Assembly (NCBI GenBank): GCA_021014325.1
Contig: CM037469.1
Span: 18,437,701 to 18,501,700 of the forward strand
DNA length: 64,000 nt
Direction of reading: 5' to 3'
DNA from: Plazaster borealis
Lineage: Eukaryota; Echinodermata; Asteroidea; Forcipulatida; Labidiasteridae
How positions within the stretch are numbered: the stretch's first letter is position 1; each line of letters begins with the position of its first letter. The notes beneath the pieces were generated by a model, which did not search any database, had not been told where the DNA came from, and saw nothing but the letters and a program-made list of their open reading frames with translations. This document shows positions 54,001-57,157 of the stretch, piece by piece. The position numbers and the translations under genes are program-made.

Positions 54001-56782
54001 GCCAATTTTCTATTCCCTTAATAACGTAGTATTTTTCTGTGGGTTTACAGGTAGAAACGATAGGCGATGCTTACATGGTCGTTGGAGGTCTTCCTATTCC
54101 TATTAGAACACACGCTGATCGTGTTGCCAACATGGCGCTGGGTATGATGGTAGCTTCCAGCGAGGTCATCTCGCCAGTCTCTCGGGAACCACTCGGGGTT
54201 TGTACTCCTCAAATCTTCCTCTTATCGATATTTCACACTTTTTTGGCCCATAATTATACATATTTTTACAATAAATGTCAATGTTTCTAGTCCACCTTTA
54301 GTTCACTCATTAAAAGCTAAGATAATGGGGAGACGTTAGATGGCAGCAGACGCACGAGATGAATTGCAATTGTTTACGTAGTTCTGAGCATGCGGACATT
54401 TCCAAGAACAATAGAAATCCCCATCTCCCGATCATCTAATGAGAAGAAGAAGTCCGTATTTCCTTGATATACTTAGTGAGATAGATGAATAGTTGGACAA
54501 GTTCTTATCAGAACTGCAAACGCGCGAAACTTTGACTATTCGAGACTTTGACTATGCAATTCTTGCACAGATTATACAAGAGTGTTATGATGCTACTTTC
54601 TCTCTTTTTTCAGGGCCATTTTGCATAAAGGCAGACGATTTTTGTTATTATAGTGTTATCCCTTCCTACCTTTATTCGTAGATAAGGATTGGGATCCATT
54701 CTGGACCGGCCGTAGCGGGCGTAGTGGGCGAGAAGATGCCGAGATACTGTCTCTTCGGGGACACCGTCAATACTGCGTCTAGGATGGAGAGTCACGGTGT
54801 ACCGTATAAGATCCACATCAGCTCAACAACATACGAGTATGACGTTATTATTGTGCTTTTATATATATTTACAAGTGGGCCTTCTAACTTGGCGCATAAC
54901 TCAAATTAAGCGTGTATTACGAATCCTGCACGTCGACTTTCTTCTTTGAAAATGACCTTGATTATCAGAAACTCTTGGTGGCGCACTGTATTGTGAATCC
55001 CTGGTATATCTCATAAACATTACTTATCACTCCCCTTACATTTGATTGACCTAGATGTCTGAAAGACCAAGCCTTTCGATTCGAGGACCGGGGAGAGATT
55101 GTCATAAAGGGAAAGGGTATGATGAGGACACATTTTCTGGAGGGGAACGACAGCGCCACCATGGAGGAGATCATGGGAACGTACGTAGAGAATGAGGCTG
55201 ATGATTCGAGTCGAAGCTCGACCCCTGAAAAAACTGACAAGACCAAGACGCCACCGGACACGCCGCCTGGGCGATACAATACTCGACCGAGTAAGTTTTT
55301 GTTCATGTTCAAACTTGTGTTACACTAATAATAAACGTTTAATAATGTAGTAATTGTATCATGGATAAAGAATAACATTTTTGCATACCCTTACACCGAT
55401 GTATGATGGCACTGTATACTCGGTGCTTTCCCGAGTTCTGCAGAGATAAACAACCCACCGGAATTATCACTCGAATCTGGAGCTTTAAAAAGAGATTCAT
55501 GTGGTTTTTTGACAAACCAAGTACGACCTCGATTTGATTGTGTGTGTTGAATTGCTGGGTCAAAATCTTGTATTTCCAATGTATTTTGCACACACAGCTG
55601 TGGGGACTCACCTTTGTTCTATTATTCCCTTTTCTGAAGAATTCCCGCTGTGGGGACCAAGTTGAACAAACAAAAACATTATGGGGACGTTTGTTCCAAT
55701 GTGTGAACGTCTTCTTGGGCACCGGCATTTGTGGAGGCTTTTAAACAATAGACATAGATTCCACACAAGTTTTCTTTGTTCAAAGTGTACCCTGGATAAG
55801 AATTCTTTTGAAAATGGGAATAATGGAAGGACTTCACAAGCACATCCGTAAGGATGTGTGAGTCTACCTGAGTCTGTGTTTATTTTTTTATTTATAATAA
55901 CAACAACAAAACATTTATTTCATATTAGTGATCTAATGTCAATGAAATAAATATCATATTAACAGTAGGCCTATGCACGGTATTTTTTCTTCTAGTTGGT
56001 AAATTTAATTTCGGTGATGACCTGAATGCGATACCGATGTACTACCCTGACAACGATAAGAATCGCACCCCGTACAGGGAAGCCAAACCACCGTCAGCTG
56101 CCAAGAGCTCTACAAGGGCCTCCGGTAATATACCATTCTCTTATTTGTGTCCAAGGTTTTTGTCTTAATTCTGCAGAGCTGGGGAAAATGAATTGTTCAG
56201 GAATGTGTTTATGGGATTTGAGGCATTGCATGGTGAGGTATCAATGTATATTCGGTTTGCGTTAACACCATGTGTATATCTACTTTGCTGTGTAGTTTTG
56301 TTCTTTGAGAACTTGTCTTGCTATAATTCCGAAATCTACTCCGCGGCAGTAGAATACATAGCAAGACAAGTTATCAAAGAACAAAATGTACACAGCAAAG
56401 TAGATATACACATGGTGTTACCGCAAACCGTATATACATAGGAATGTGTTGTTTAGCAAAAACTGGTAACCATGCAATACACCGTGTAATGTACCTTTAT
56501 TGTGACTGGTTCCAAGCTCTGCTTTGCAAATGAGGTTTTTTCTGCAGTATTATCTGGTACATTGTGTTATCTTTCCGTACAGCGTCCAGTTCTTCTGATC
56601 GAGCCAGCCAGGAGCGGTCAAAGTGTCCAGTCTTCAGGGAGCTGGCAGAGGCTGAAACTAAGAGGTCTGAAGAAGTTGAGGGCGCCAGATCGTCACGAAG
56701 CGCAGGCGCAACTTCGAGCCCGAGACGCATACGTAATAGGATCTCAAACCACCGGGAATCCAAGACGTGTATATTGCTCTGA
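12992..56782 (+). CDS. GUCY1B2: guanylate cyclase soluble subunit beta-2-like, 12 coding exons, CaaX-terminated
   Basis: Makes cGMP from GTP and should sense NO through heme. Exon phases are consistent throughout and the joined frame has no stop (801 codons plus stop; 802 aa with an assumed Met). H-NOX about 2-185: axial His103, Pro116 and the heme-carboxylate motif Tyr132-x-Ser134-x-Arg136. HNOBA/PAS-like about 240-420; signalling helix about 420-455; cyclase domain about 463-645 with metal Asp476 and Asp520, purine-reading Glu516 and Cys586, transition-state Asn593 and Arg597. The tail of about 155 aa ends in a basic stretch and CILL. Beta-1 lacks the first metal Asp and pairs with alpha; this chain has the full set, as described for beta-2. 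GDAYMVVGG and [20 protein letters not shown] are near-universal cyclase signatures. The initiator exon is not identified. Confidence 0.9.
13228..13265 (+). pseudogene. exon-1-like relic (acceptor plus first codons)
   Basis: ATTTTCAATTGCAG followed by TTTGGTTTTAT repeats the acceptor and first codons of exon 1 (CTTTTCAATTGCAG, TATGGTTTTAT) about 240 bp downstream. In the corresponding frame it gives Phe-Gly-Phe-Ile, then diverges and meets TAG. The match is short, so chance or an unrelated repeat is possible. Confidence 0.3.
13405..13835. repeat. tandem repeat, about 115 bp, four copies
   Basis: GTTCGCAACTTTTTCTGTTT starts copies near 13409, 13543, 13657 (as GTTCACAAC) and 13772. Each holds a GTTCGCAAACTCTC-type block and ends CATTTCCAAGGTTCAAC. 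The first copy is about 20 bp longer because GTAAAGGGTCTATAGACCCT forms a perfect palindrome there. A stray part-unit lies at 15673-15745. Confidence 0.92.
13836..14627. other. intron 1 stretch without recognisable feature
   Basis: Short open frames only; no repeat match found elsewhere in the window. Confidence 0.5.
14628..14872. mobile_element. possible short TIR element
   Basis: GTGGCGTATCTAAGG at the left is mirrored by CCGTAGATACGCC at the right. The interior holds GGCACTTGCCATGGGCG and TGCTTGTCATAGG. Single copy here; looks like a non-autonomous DNA transposon, superfamily uncertain. Confidence 0.45.
14873..15996. other. intron 1 stretch, mostly unexplained
   Basis: Contains one stray piece of the 115-bp repeat (15673-15745: GTGTTCGTGAAGCGTCTATG, CATTTCCAAGGTCCA). 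Nothing else is recognisable. Confidence 0.5.
15997..16270 (+). mobile_element. TTAA element, family C, degraded copy
   Basis: Starts TTAAAGGGTGTGTACAACAT. AATAACAAACCTGTTAAAAG and ACCTTATGTGTTTT match the copy nested at 48472-48818. The right end is lost. Confidence 0.6.
16271..17098. other. intron 1 stretch without recognisable feature
   Basis: AT-rich; nothing supported. Confidence 0.5.
17099..17450 (+). mobile_element. family D MITE, copy in intron 1
   Basis: TTAAAGGTGCATGGCCCGAT at the left, then AATTTTGACAGATGATG, TTTTTTCATGCAATACC and AATAGCTATCTAAA, in the same order as the copy at 3411-3734. Confidence 0.7.
17930..18125. repeat. dense degenerate GAGTAC/GTACTC repeat
   Basis: GAGTAC, GAGTATC and AGTACC occur roughly every 10-15 bp in irregular phase, both as GAGTAC and its complement GTACTTG, so the tract can pair with itself in many registers. 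No fixed period. Confidence 0.7.
18126..19376. other. intron 1 stretch without recognisable gene
   Basis: Overlapping open frames at 18470-19028 on both strands have no recognisable domain. GGGATTCGATCC near 18829 looks B-box-like on the minus strand, but I could not build a tRNA fold. Confidence 0.45.
19377..19609. mobile_element. foldback MITE, family E, full copy 1
   Basis: Begins TACACTGCA and ends TGCAGTGTA with TA at both edges, as for Tc1/mariner-type insertion. Arms carry ATTGACACCATTGGTGTTGT, CAAAATTAACATCATAAGGT and their mirrors. Centre near AATTATTTTGACAG. Confidence 0.88.
19719..19783 (+). repeat. tRNA-like sequence (pseudo-tRNA or SINE head)
   Basis: CTCGGTGG pairs perfectly with CCACCGAG over 65 nt. 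TGGCCTATGGATAAGACA resembles an A box and GGTTCCAATCC a B box. The anticodon stem is weak, the loop has eight bases (contains GTG), and the T stem does not pair, so a working tRNA is unlikely. Confidence 0.4.
19800..19870. mobile_element. family L foldback element, fragment
   Basis: ACACCGAGTATACAGTGCTT and GTTAGGGTAAAAACAAA match the outer arm of the full copy at 58820-58976. Confidence 0.55.
19871..20913. other. intron 1 stretch without recognisable feature
   Basis: No gene, fold or shared repeat that I can support. Confidence 0.5.
20914..21117. mobile_element. inverted-repeat MITE, family F, copy 2
   Basis: CATGTCACACGAGGCAACTT is mirrored by GGTTGCCTCGTGTAACATG. Shares GGAGGCAACT and CCAACTGCAGTGCATG with the copy at 5657. 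Confidence 0.8.
21118..22126. other. intron 1 stretch without recognisable gene
   Basis: Near 21920 AAAGGGACACACCGGTTTAC resembles one end of a TTAA element, but no partner end was found. Confidence 0.45.
22127..22278. mobile_element. foldback MITE, family G, copy 1
   Basis: GGCCGTATCCGAATCGGCGG and CTACGGCTAC are mirrored by TAGCCGTAGCCGTC and CCAATTCGGACACGGCC. Copies with the same words lie at 39888-40020 and 52543-52644. Confidence 0.75.
22329..22649 (+). pseudogene. CARD-like coding fragment inside intron 1
   Basis: The frame from 22329 reads [18 protein letters not shown], then a charged stretch, then [19 protein letters not shown]. The pattern Ser/Arg-Lys-Gly-x-x-Ala-(Phe/Tyr)-x-x-Phe-Leu matches the last helices of caspase recruitment domains (CARD), and the spacing fits helices 4 to 6. 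The first half of a CARD is missing. TTGTAG just before the ATG could be a splice acceptor, so this may be an exon of another gene or the remains of one. The resemblance is from memory; a death-fold match is plausible but not proven. Confidence 0.3.
22650..23342. other. intron 1 stretch without recognisable feature
   Basis: Nothing supported. Confidence 0.5.
23343..23484. repeat. 12-bp tandem repeat, about 12 units
   Basis: CACTGCTCTTTT with C/T, A/C and T/C variants repeats about twelve times. The Lys-Arg-Val repeat open frame on the minus strand is a product of this array. Confidence 0.92.
23485..25084. other. intron 1 stretch, mostly unexplained
   Basis: Contains a short family N scrap near 23505-23570 (CTCCGGGTAAGAATTGACCC, then GAGTCA words). 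The rest has no recognisable gene or repeat. Confidence 0.45.
25085..25319. mobile_element. family N foldback element, intact copy
   Basis: Ends ACACTCCAACAACTCCCGG and, inverted, CCGGAGGG...CAAGTGTG. Interior words GGTTTTAAAATGGCATTTTA, GGGTCATTTTGACAC and ACAGAAATGGGTCAGG follow the order at 11960-12130. It holds a single GAAATGGGTCAG...GGAACCGGGT block instead of the 49-bp array. Confidence 0.75.
25871..25965 (+). CDS. GUCY1B2: exon 2: H-NOX, second segment
   Basis: Acceptor GTGTTTGCAG, donor CG|GTGAGT. The first base completes Arg26. The exon encodes [20 protein letters not shown] and [11 protein letters not shown], leaving one base of Gly (phase 1). The YDD...L...A.. pattern is the H-NOX strand and helix before the heme pocket. 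Preceded by a (GT)n tract. Confidence 0.9.
26050..27190. repeat. compound repeat block: three X modules and two Y modules
   Basis: Module X (about 160 bp, with GAGCGTGTCTACCCGTTGAA and GGGATCCGGGTGTTTGACAG) occurs at about 26230, 26395 and 26925. Module Y (about 165 bp, with GGAACAATGGACCCCACAA and GTACCCCACAAACCGGAT) occurs at about 26618 and 26790. A 55-bp unit holding CATTTGTCAGGACAAAGAG is doubled at 26118-26220. Y-related sequence recurs inverted at 55590-55860. Confidence 0.85.
27191..28064. other. intron 2 stretch without recognisable feature
   Basis: A short TCG/TCT triplet run lies near 27320-27350. Nothing else supported. Confidence 0.5.
28065..28220 (+). mobile_element. family K repeat with hammerhead-like core, copy 1
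   Basis: CTGAAGA (28100-28106), a weak stem CAATGAG/CTGATCG around loop AGCATA, then AAAC and GTCGAG. Flanks share TTTCAG and a CATGTATACATTGTT block with related elements. The stem is more decayed than in copy 2 (52365). Confidence 0.5.
28792..29163 (+). mobile_element. TTAA-flanked MITE, family A, copy 1
   Basis: TTAA at 28792-28795 and 29160-29163. Ends TTAAAGGGTCTGTATATGTT and CCAAACGTGTACAATCCCTTT. Interior CGCTCCAGATTTTCGGC and CCACCTTTTGAAATGAAAT are shared with the interrupted copy at 48325-49200. Confidence 0.85.
29560..29760 (-). mobile_element. tRNA-derived SINE, family T, copy 2 (minus strand)
   Basis: Minus strand: AGGCTTAGTGGTTTCTTCCC (A-box-like), then GTATTCGAGTCCCGTC (B box), then the family body with CGTTTTCCTCTCACATC and CATCTTCTCTTCACATG. 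Best-preserved member of the family in this window. Confidence 0.65.
29990..30150. mobile_element. foldback MITE, family J, copy 1 (CRE-like ends)
   Basis: TTATGCGCATGACATCATTT, then GAGTAGGGCGCCCTC and GATCAAAAGGAGGTTG, closing with GTGATGACGTCAATG. TGACGTCA lies at 30129-30136. Other copies: 46560-46730 and 53190-53405. Confidence 0.7.
30610..30925. repeat. AT-rich minisatellite of TTTACTCAA-type words
   Basis: Words such as ACTTAATTTACTCAA and AATAAGACAATTTGCTCAA repeat every 10-12 bp. A longer period near 45-50 bp is visible in the first half. Confidence 0.85.
30926..32680. other. intron 2 stretch without recognisable gene
   Basis: Short open frames on both strands near 31.6-32.0 kb have no family resemblance. 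No repeats matched elsewhere. Confidence 0.45.
33060..33330. repeat. tandem repeat, about 100-115 bp, three partial copies
   Basis: GATGATATTGAATGGTCAGA at 33079 and 33181 and GATGGTAGTGAATGGTCAAA at 33301 mark the copies. CTGTGTGGATGCATTCA and CTGTGTCGATGCATTCA follow in the first two. Confidence 0.8.
33780..34262 (+). mobile_element. possible LINE 3' end
   Basis: T-rich sequence ending GTGCAATAAAGGTAATAAAC followed by TAAAT/TAAAC units, as in LINE 3' tails. No coding part remains. Confidence 0.35.
34534..34794 (+). CDS. GUCY1B2: exon 3: H-NOX heme-binding core
   Basis: Acceptor CCACCGCCAG, donor CG|GTAAGT. Begins with two bases completing Gly58. It carries the axial ligand in [10 protein letters not shown] (His103), Pro116 in MEAPSFRC, and HYYSHR, which supplies Tyr-x-Ser-x-Arg for the heme propionates. 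All residues needed for heme and NO sensing are present. Ends phase 1. A later AG (34541) would shift the frame, so this acceptor is preferred. Confidence 0.95.
34769..35220 (+). repeat. tandem duplication spanning the exon 3 / intron 3 boundary
   Basis: The end of exon 3 and its donor (AAAGGCCTACATCCCATCGT, then CG|GTAAGTCTTTGTG) recurs at 35174 with two differences up to the donor, which has become CCG|GTAAAAGCC. A poorer copy is at 34914 (CCCCATGCAG|TAAG). GCTTGCTAGCTAATTAAA recurs near 34840, 34973 and 35096, giving a period of about 123-132 bp. Confidence 0.85.
35221..36684. other. intron 3 stretch without recognisable gene
   Basis: AAATTAAAGGTGTGTTT occurs at 35240 and 35935, perhaps a split repeat. 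Nothing else supported. Confidence 0.45.
36685..36987 (-). mobile_element. tRNA-derived SINE, family S, near full-length (minus strand)
   Basis: Minus strand: GGTCTAGCGCAGAGAACTG (A box), then GGTGGCTGAGTC and GTGGGTTCGAAGTTGG (B box), then CCCTTGAGCAAGACA, GCTGGTGCTGCATACTCC and AAGGCGCTTTGAGG, ending in an AT-rich tail. This layout (tRNA head, then a 'ttgagcaagaca' block, then 'gcgctttga') is a common invertebrate SINE type. Confidence 0.75.
36988..38721. other. intron 3 stretch without recognisable feature
   Basis: Nothing supported on either strand. Confidence 0.45.
38722..38872. mobile_element. foldback MITE, single copy
   Basis: TAGGCCCTTTTCCATACCAC and GGCTTAGGC are mirrored by GCCTAGGC and GAAAATGGCCCTA, followed by TTAA. 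Confidence 0.65.
38921..39163. repeat. GTT/GCT triplet array
   Basis: About 240 bp of TTG and CTG triplets, with CTG runs of seven on the + (sense) strand around a CCGCCACCGCCG interruption. Homopolymeric Leu, Val and Ala frames here are artefacts. Confidence 0.95.
39635..39735. repeat. TTG/TCG triplet array
   Basis: TTGTTG units pass into TTGTCG units (about 30 triplets). Independent of the array 500 bp upstream. Confidence 0.9.
39888..40020. mobile_element. foldback MITE, family G, copy 2
   Basis: GAGGCCGTGGCGGAATCAAG, ACATCGGCTACGGCTAAGGC, AACGTTGAAGAATTGGGG and CCGTTAATTCAGACATGGCT match the other family G copies. Confidence 0.7.
40021..41569. other. intron 3 stretch without recognisable feature
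   Basis: AT-rich; nothing supported. Confidence 0.5.
41570..41681 (-). mobile_element. 5'-truncated tRNA-derived SINE, family U, with a perfect 15-bp target-site duplication
   Basis: GTATATAATTATATT is repeated exactly at 41570-41584 and 41667-41681. The 82 bp between, read on the minus strand, start AGAGCGCCGGCACGTTAAAC (D arm onward), pass CCGGAGGTCG and GGTTCAAATCCCACT (B box), then TAGTCAATTTTTC and an AT-rich end. A recent insertion by a LINE-type mechanism. Confidence 0.85.
41682..43235. other. intron 3 stretch without recognisable feature
   Basis: A short GA-rich run lies near 42520-42550. Nothing else supported. Confidence 0.5.
43236..43365. mobile_element. foldback MITE, family B, short copy
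   Basis: GGCCCAATTTCATGGCACTG and CTTACC are mirrored by GGTAAGCAGAGCC and ATGAAATTGGGCC. An inner dyad GGCGCTTACGC/GCGTAAGCGC is present. A longer relative is nested at 48451-48986. Confidence 0.85.
43421..43995 (+). mobile_element. family D MITE interrupted by a family E element
   Basis: The left part (AAAGATGCTAGGTCAGATTT ... GTCCGTGGCATAATAAC) and the right part (GTAAAAGTCGGGCCATGCAA then CTTAA) are the two ends of one family D copy. The family E element at 43675-43908 sits between them. Confidence 0.75.
43675..43908. mobile_element. foldback MITE, family E, full copy 2
   Basis: TACACTGCAAAACTGGGGTG mirrored by CACCCCAGATTTTGCAGTGT with A closing the TA edge. Arms match over almost their full length. 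TA at both edges. Confidence 0.9.
44222..44262 (+). repeat. stray unit of the 63-bp repeat
   Basis: TGGTATTGGTATGAACTATA then AATCAGTGCACTTTCAA, as in the array at 1321-1556, about 42 kb away. Confidence 0.6.
44430..44577. mobile_element. foldback MITE, family H, copy 1, with CTCF-like motifs in both arms
   Basis: Arms of about 47 bp: CGCTAGGTGGCAGCAGACTT and ACCAGGTAAA, mirrored by TTTACCTGGT and AAGTCTGCTGCCACCTAGCG. The loop contains GTTTACGTAGTTCTGAGCAT. A decayed copy lies at 54323-54440. Confidence 0.88.
44578..45639. other. intron 3 stretch without recognisable gene
   Basis: Includes a poly-G run near 45445. Nothing else supported. Confidence 0.5.
45640..45955 (+). mobile_element. 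tRNA-derived SINE, family S, + strand copy
   Basis: GTGGGTTCGAGTCCCAGTTA (B box), TGTGCTTGAGCAAAATACTT, then GTGAAGTGCTTTGATGTGCG and CTATATGAGACC. Same order as the minus-strand copy at 36685. It lies just upstream of exon 4. Confidence 0.75.
46095..46300 (+). CDS. GUCY1B2: exon 4: end of H-NOX and linker
   Basis: Acceptor CTTCTCTGTAG, donor GAG|GTGATT (weaker than the others). Completes Gly145, then [18 protein letters not shown] (last H-NOX helix), [20 protein letters not shown] and a charged linker ending LNKE (residue 213, phase 0). NGKKEHV resembles the same position in mammalian beta-2. If the weak donor is skipped, a stop follows within seven codons. Confidence 0.9.
46560..46730. mobile_element. 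foldback MITE, family J, copy 2
   Basis: ATGACGTCATTTGAGTAGGA (TGACGTCA at 46597-46604), then GCCCTCGGCTAGAGGTAGG and TCAAAAGAATGTTAATTATT. The right arm is degraded. Confidence 0.65.
46731..48324. other. intron 4 stretch, mostly unexplained
   Basis: AT-rich apart from a GC-richer, exon-like patch at 47924-47990 listed separately. No repeat family matched. Confidence 0.45.
47924..47990 (+). other. exon-like island in intron 4 (possible poison exon)
   Basis: AACAG| at the left and CACGTGG|GTGAGT at the right enclose 67 nt that are GC-richer than the intron. Spliced between exons 4 and 5, its length (22 codons plus one base) would shift the frame, and TAG appears in the entering frame. No conservation evidence is available. 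Confidence 0.2.
48325..49200 (+). mobile_element. three-level nest: family A containing family B containing family C
   Basis: Outer family A has TTAA at 48325-48328 and 49197-49200. Its middle is split by a family B element at 48451-48986 (TGCCCAATTTCATAGAGCTG ... CAGCTCATGAAATTGGGCCC). That in turn holds a TTAA-flanked family C element at 48472-48818 (TTAAAGGTATTGTACACTTT ... GTGTACAGGGCCTTTAA). The order of insertion is A first, then B, then C. Confidence 0.88.
49201..50604. other. end of intron 4
   Basis: Holds one inverted repeat, GCCATTTTGGGAGTCAA (49711) and TTGACTCCCAAAATGGC (to 49791), about 81 bp overall. Otherwise unremarkable. Confidence 0.55.
50605..51037 (+). CDS. GUCY1B2: exon 5: linker and HNOBA (PAS-like) domain
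   Basis: Acceptor GGTGACTTGCAG, donor AGAG|GTAGGT. 144 codons (214-357) plus one base. After a variable linker it reads [20 protein letters not shown] and [20 protein letters not shown], the start of the H-NOX-associated domain, then [27 protein letters not shown] and QPMLQLRG. This region couples heme state to the catalytic domain and supports dimerisation. Codons are clearly GC-richer than the flanking introns. Confidence 0.95.
51225..51545 (+). CDS. GUCY1B2: exon 6: end of HNOBA and signalling helix
   Basis: Acceptor CAACTCGTAG, donor CCG|GTGAGA. Encodes [39 protein letters not shown], then a long amphipathic helix ([33 protein letters not shown]) ending in [20 protein letters not shown] and MLP are the hallmark junction between the coiled coil and cyclase domain. 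Intron 5 before it is only 187 bp. Confidence 0.95.
52090..52200. repeat. dispersed repeat, family I, copy 1
   Basis: AGATTCTGTACCCCGGAGAT, a poly-C run, TAGCGCCCTCTTTTGA and CTCCTTCAGTCCATGTTAA. The same order occurs at 60735-60835. Confidence 0.7.
52320..52470 (+). mobile_element. family K repeat with hammerhead-like core, copy 2
   Basis: CTGAAGA (52365-52371), then a 7-bp stem CGATCAG/CTGATCG closed by AGCATA, then AAAC (52392-52395) and GTTGAG. This resembles the hammerhead core CUGANGA-stem II-GAAA, except that the G before AAA is used in the stem or C52372 is extra. CACATGGTGTTATCGCA downstream links it to the foldback at 56244-56439. Confidence 0.5.
52543..52644. mobile_element. foldback MITE, family G, copy 3
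   Basis: GGCTATGGCCGTTGGATG, AACGTTGAAGAATAGGACTT, AGCCGTAGCTATTGCCGAAG and CCATCAATTCAGACATGGCT match the family G copies. Confidence 0.7.
52862..53010 (+). CDS. GUCY1B2: exon 7: cyclase domain, first metal Asp
   Basis: Acceptor CCCACTGTACAG, donor AAG|GTATGA. Completes Gly465, then [20 protein letters not shown], with Asp476 in FSDIVSF as the first metal ligand; beta-1 chains have Gly there. Then [17 protein letters not shown] and TTVHDVYK. Ends phase 0 at Lys514. Confidence 0.97.
53190..53405. mobile_element. foldback MITE, family J, copy 3 (two perfect CRE-like sites)
   Basis: AACCTTATGCAGTGACGTCA at the left (TGACGTCA 53243-53250) and AAATGACGTCATGTGCATAA at the right (53388-53395), with CCGCCATTTTAGAGGTAAGA and TTTTGACCTCTAGCCGAGGG between. 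The most complete family J copy. Lies in intron 7. Confidence 0.8.
53440..53780. mobile_element. foldback element, TTAA flanks, family P, copy 2
   Basis: TTAA at 53440-53443 and 53777-53780; ends TTAAAGGGACACGTTGCC and ACGTGTCCCTTTAA. The left arm matches the copy at 8593 to the centre (CATTTGACTCCACAAAATGG). The right arm lacks about 50 bp near the centre. Confidence 0.9.
53885..53995. repeat. inverted repeat in intron 7
   Basis: GTCTTAAACGGCCGTTTCAA, ACAGGGTCGTTGCCGTGCAA and their mirror TTGCACGGCCATGACCCTG, TTTCAAACGGCCGTTTAAGAC. Likely a further foldback element next to family P. Confidence 0.75.
54051..54197 (+). CDS. GUCY1B2: exon 8: cyclase domain, Glu and second metal Asp
   Basis: Acceptor GTGGGTTTACAG, donor GGG|GTTTGT (weak). 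49 codons, phase 0 at both ends: [15 protein letters not shown] with Glu516 (purine recognition) and Asp520 (second metal ligand), then [12 protein letters not shown] and SPVSREPLG. Joins in frame to IRIGIHSG of exon 9. Confidence 0.95.
54323..54440. mobile_element. family H element, decayed copy
   Basis: GACGTTAGATGGCAGCAGAC and AATTGTTTACGTAGTTCTGA, then GCATGCGGACATTTCC. It matches one arm and the loop of the copy at 44430. The other arm is largely lost. Confidence 0.65.
54682..54836 (+). CDS. GUCY1B2: exon 9: cyclase domain, Cys, Asn and Arg
   Basis: Acceptor TTTATTCGTAG, donor TACGA|GTATGA. Encodes [19 protein letters not shown] and [20 protein letters not shown] with Cys586, Asn593 and Arg597, then [12 protein letters not shown] and two bases of Glu (phase 2). 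Near-invariant sequence and the strongest family evidence in the window. Confidence 0.98.
55055..55290 (+). CDS. GUCY1B2: exon 10: end of cyclase domain and start of tail
   Basis: Acceptor GATTGACCTAG, donor ACCGA|GTAAGT. One base completes Glu615, then [20 protein letters not shown] closes the catalytic fold. [17 protein letters not shown], then a Ser/Thr/Pro-rich stretch ([16 protein letters not shown]), begins the tail. If intron 10 is retained the frame stops at 55328, giving a form without the CaaX box. Confidence 0.95.
55386..55442. mobile_element. family L foldback element, fragment
   Basis: CCCTTACACCGATGTATGAT, GGCACTGTATACTCGGTGCT and TTCCCGAGTTCTG match the left arm of 58820-58976. 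Confidence 0.6.
55590..55865 (-). repeat. module Y-related repeat
   Basis: GTTCTATTATTCCCTTTTCT and GAAGAATTCCCGCTGTGGGG are the reverse complement of module Y at 26618 and 26790. Ends near GTAAGGATGTGTG. Confidence 0.65.
55996..56124 (+). CDS. GUCY1B2: exon 11: tail
   Basis: Acceptor TTTTTTCTTCTAG, donor CCG|GTAATA. Phase 1 in and out, open only in the frame set by exon 10. Encodes [20 protein letters not shown] and [19 protein letters not shown]. No known domain. The good polypyrimidine tract and frame continuity support it. Confidence 0.88.
56244..56439. mobile_element. long foldback in intron 11, arms about 83 bp
   Basis: The left arm ATGTATATTCGGTTTGCG...ACACCATGTGTATATCTA is mirrored by TAGATATACACATGGTGT...CGCAAACCGTATATACAT with very few mismatches. 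The centre lies near CTACTCCGCGGCAGTAG. It ends 143 bp before exon 12. Confidence 0.92.
56583..56782 (+). CDS. GUCY1B2: exon 12: tail end with polybasic stretch and CaaX box
   Basis: Acceptor CTTTCCGTACAG; stop TGA 56780-56782. Two bases complete Ala737, then [17 protein letters not shown], an acidic/basic helix ([20 protein letters not shown]), and [20 protein letters not shown]. Six basic residues in Arg784-Lys797 precede Cys799-Ile-Leu-Leu802. A final Leu favours geranylgeranylation. Mammalian beta-2 also ends in a CaaX box, which supports both orthology and exon choice. Confidence 0.93.
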
Positions 56783-56989
56783 GAAATGTTTTGATATTTT
56801 GTATTTTTACTGTGAATACAACACGTTATGTGTATATATTTTGCCAAATAATAACCGATTTTGGATGAATATTTATTGCGTAAAGCAAGTGTGCCTATTT
56901 TGAGGTCGTAGATATACTGACTGATGCCAACGTTGAAAGCACAATTTAGCTGTATAGTTTGAGATACATGTATATTGAATGTAAACGGC

Positions 56990-57029
56990 AATAAATAAGC
57001 TATTGTTTAATTTTTATAATGACAATAAA
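56990..57029 (+). terminator. polyadenylation signals of the cyclase gene
   Basis: AATAAA at 56990-56995 and again at 57024-57029, giving a 3' UTR of roughly 210-270 nt after the stop at 56782. Confidence 0.6.
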
Positions 57030-57157
57030 TATAAACATGGCATTAATTGTATAAAATTTGAAATGTTTTTTGTTATTAAGCTTACACAGTAAACATGAAA
57101 GATTACAAGCTCTAATTATTCCAGAAATTATTTTTTTAGGTTTGCAAATTGTATATA

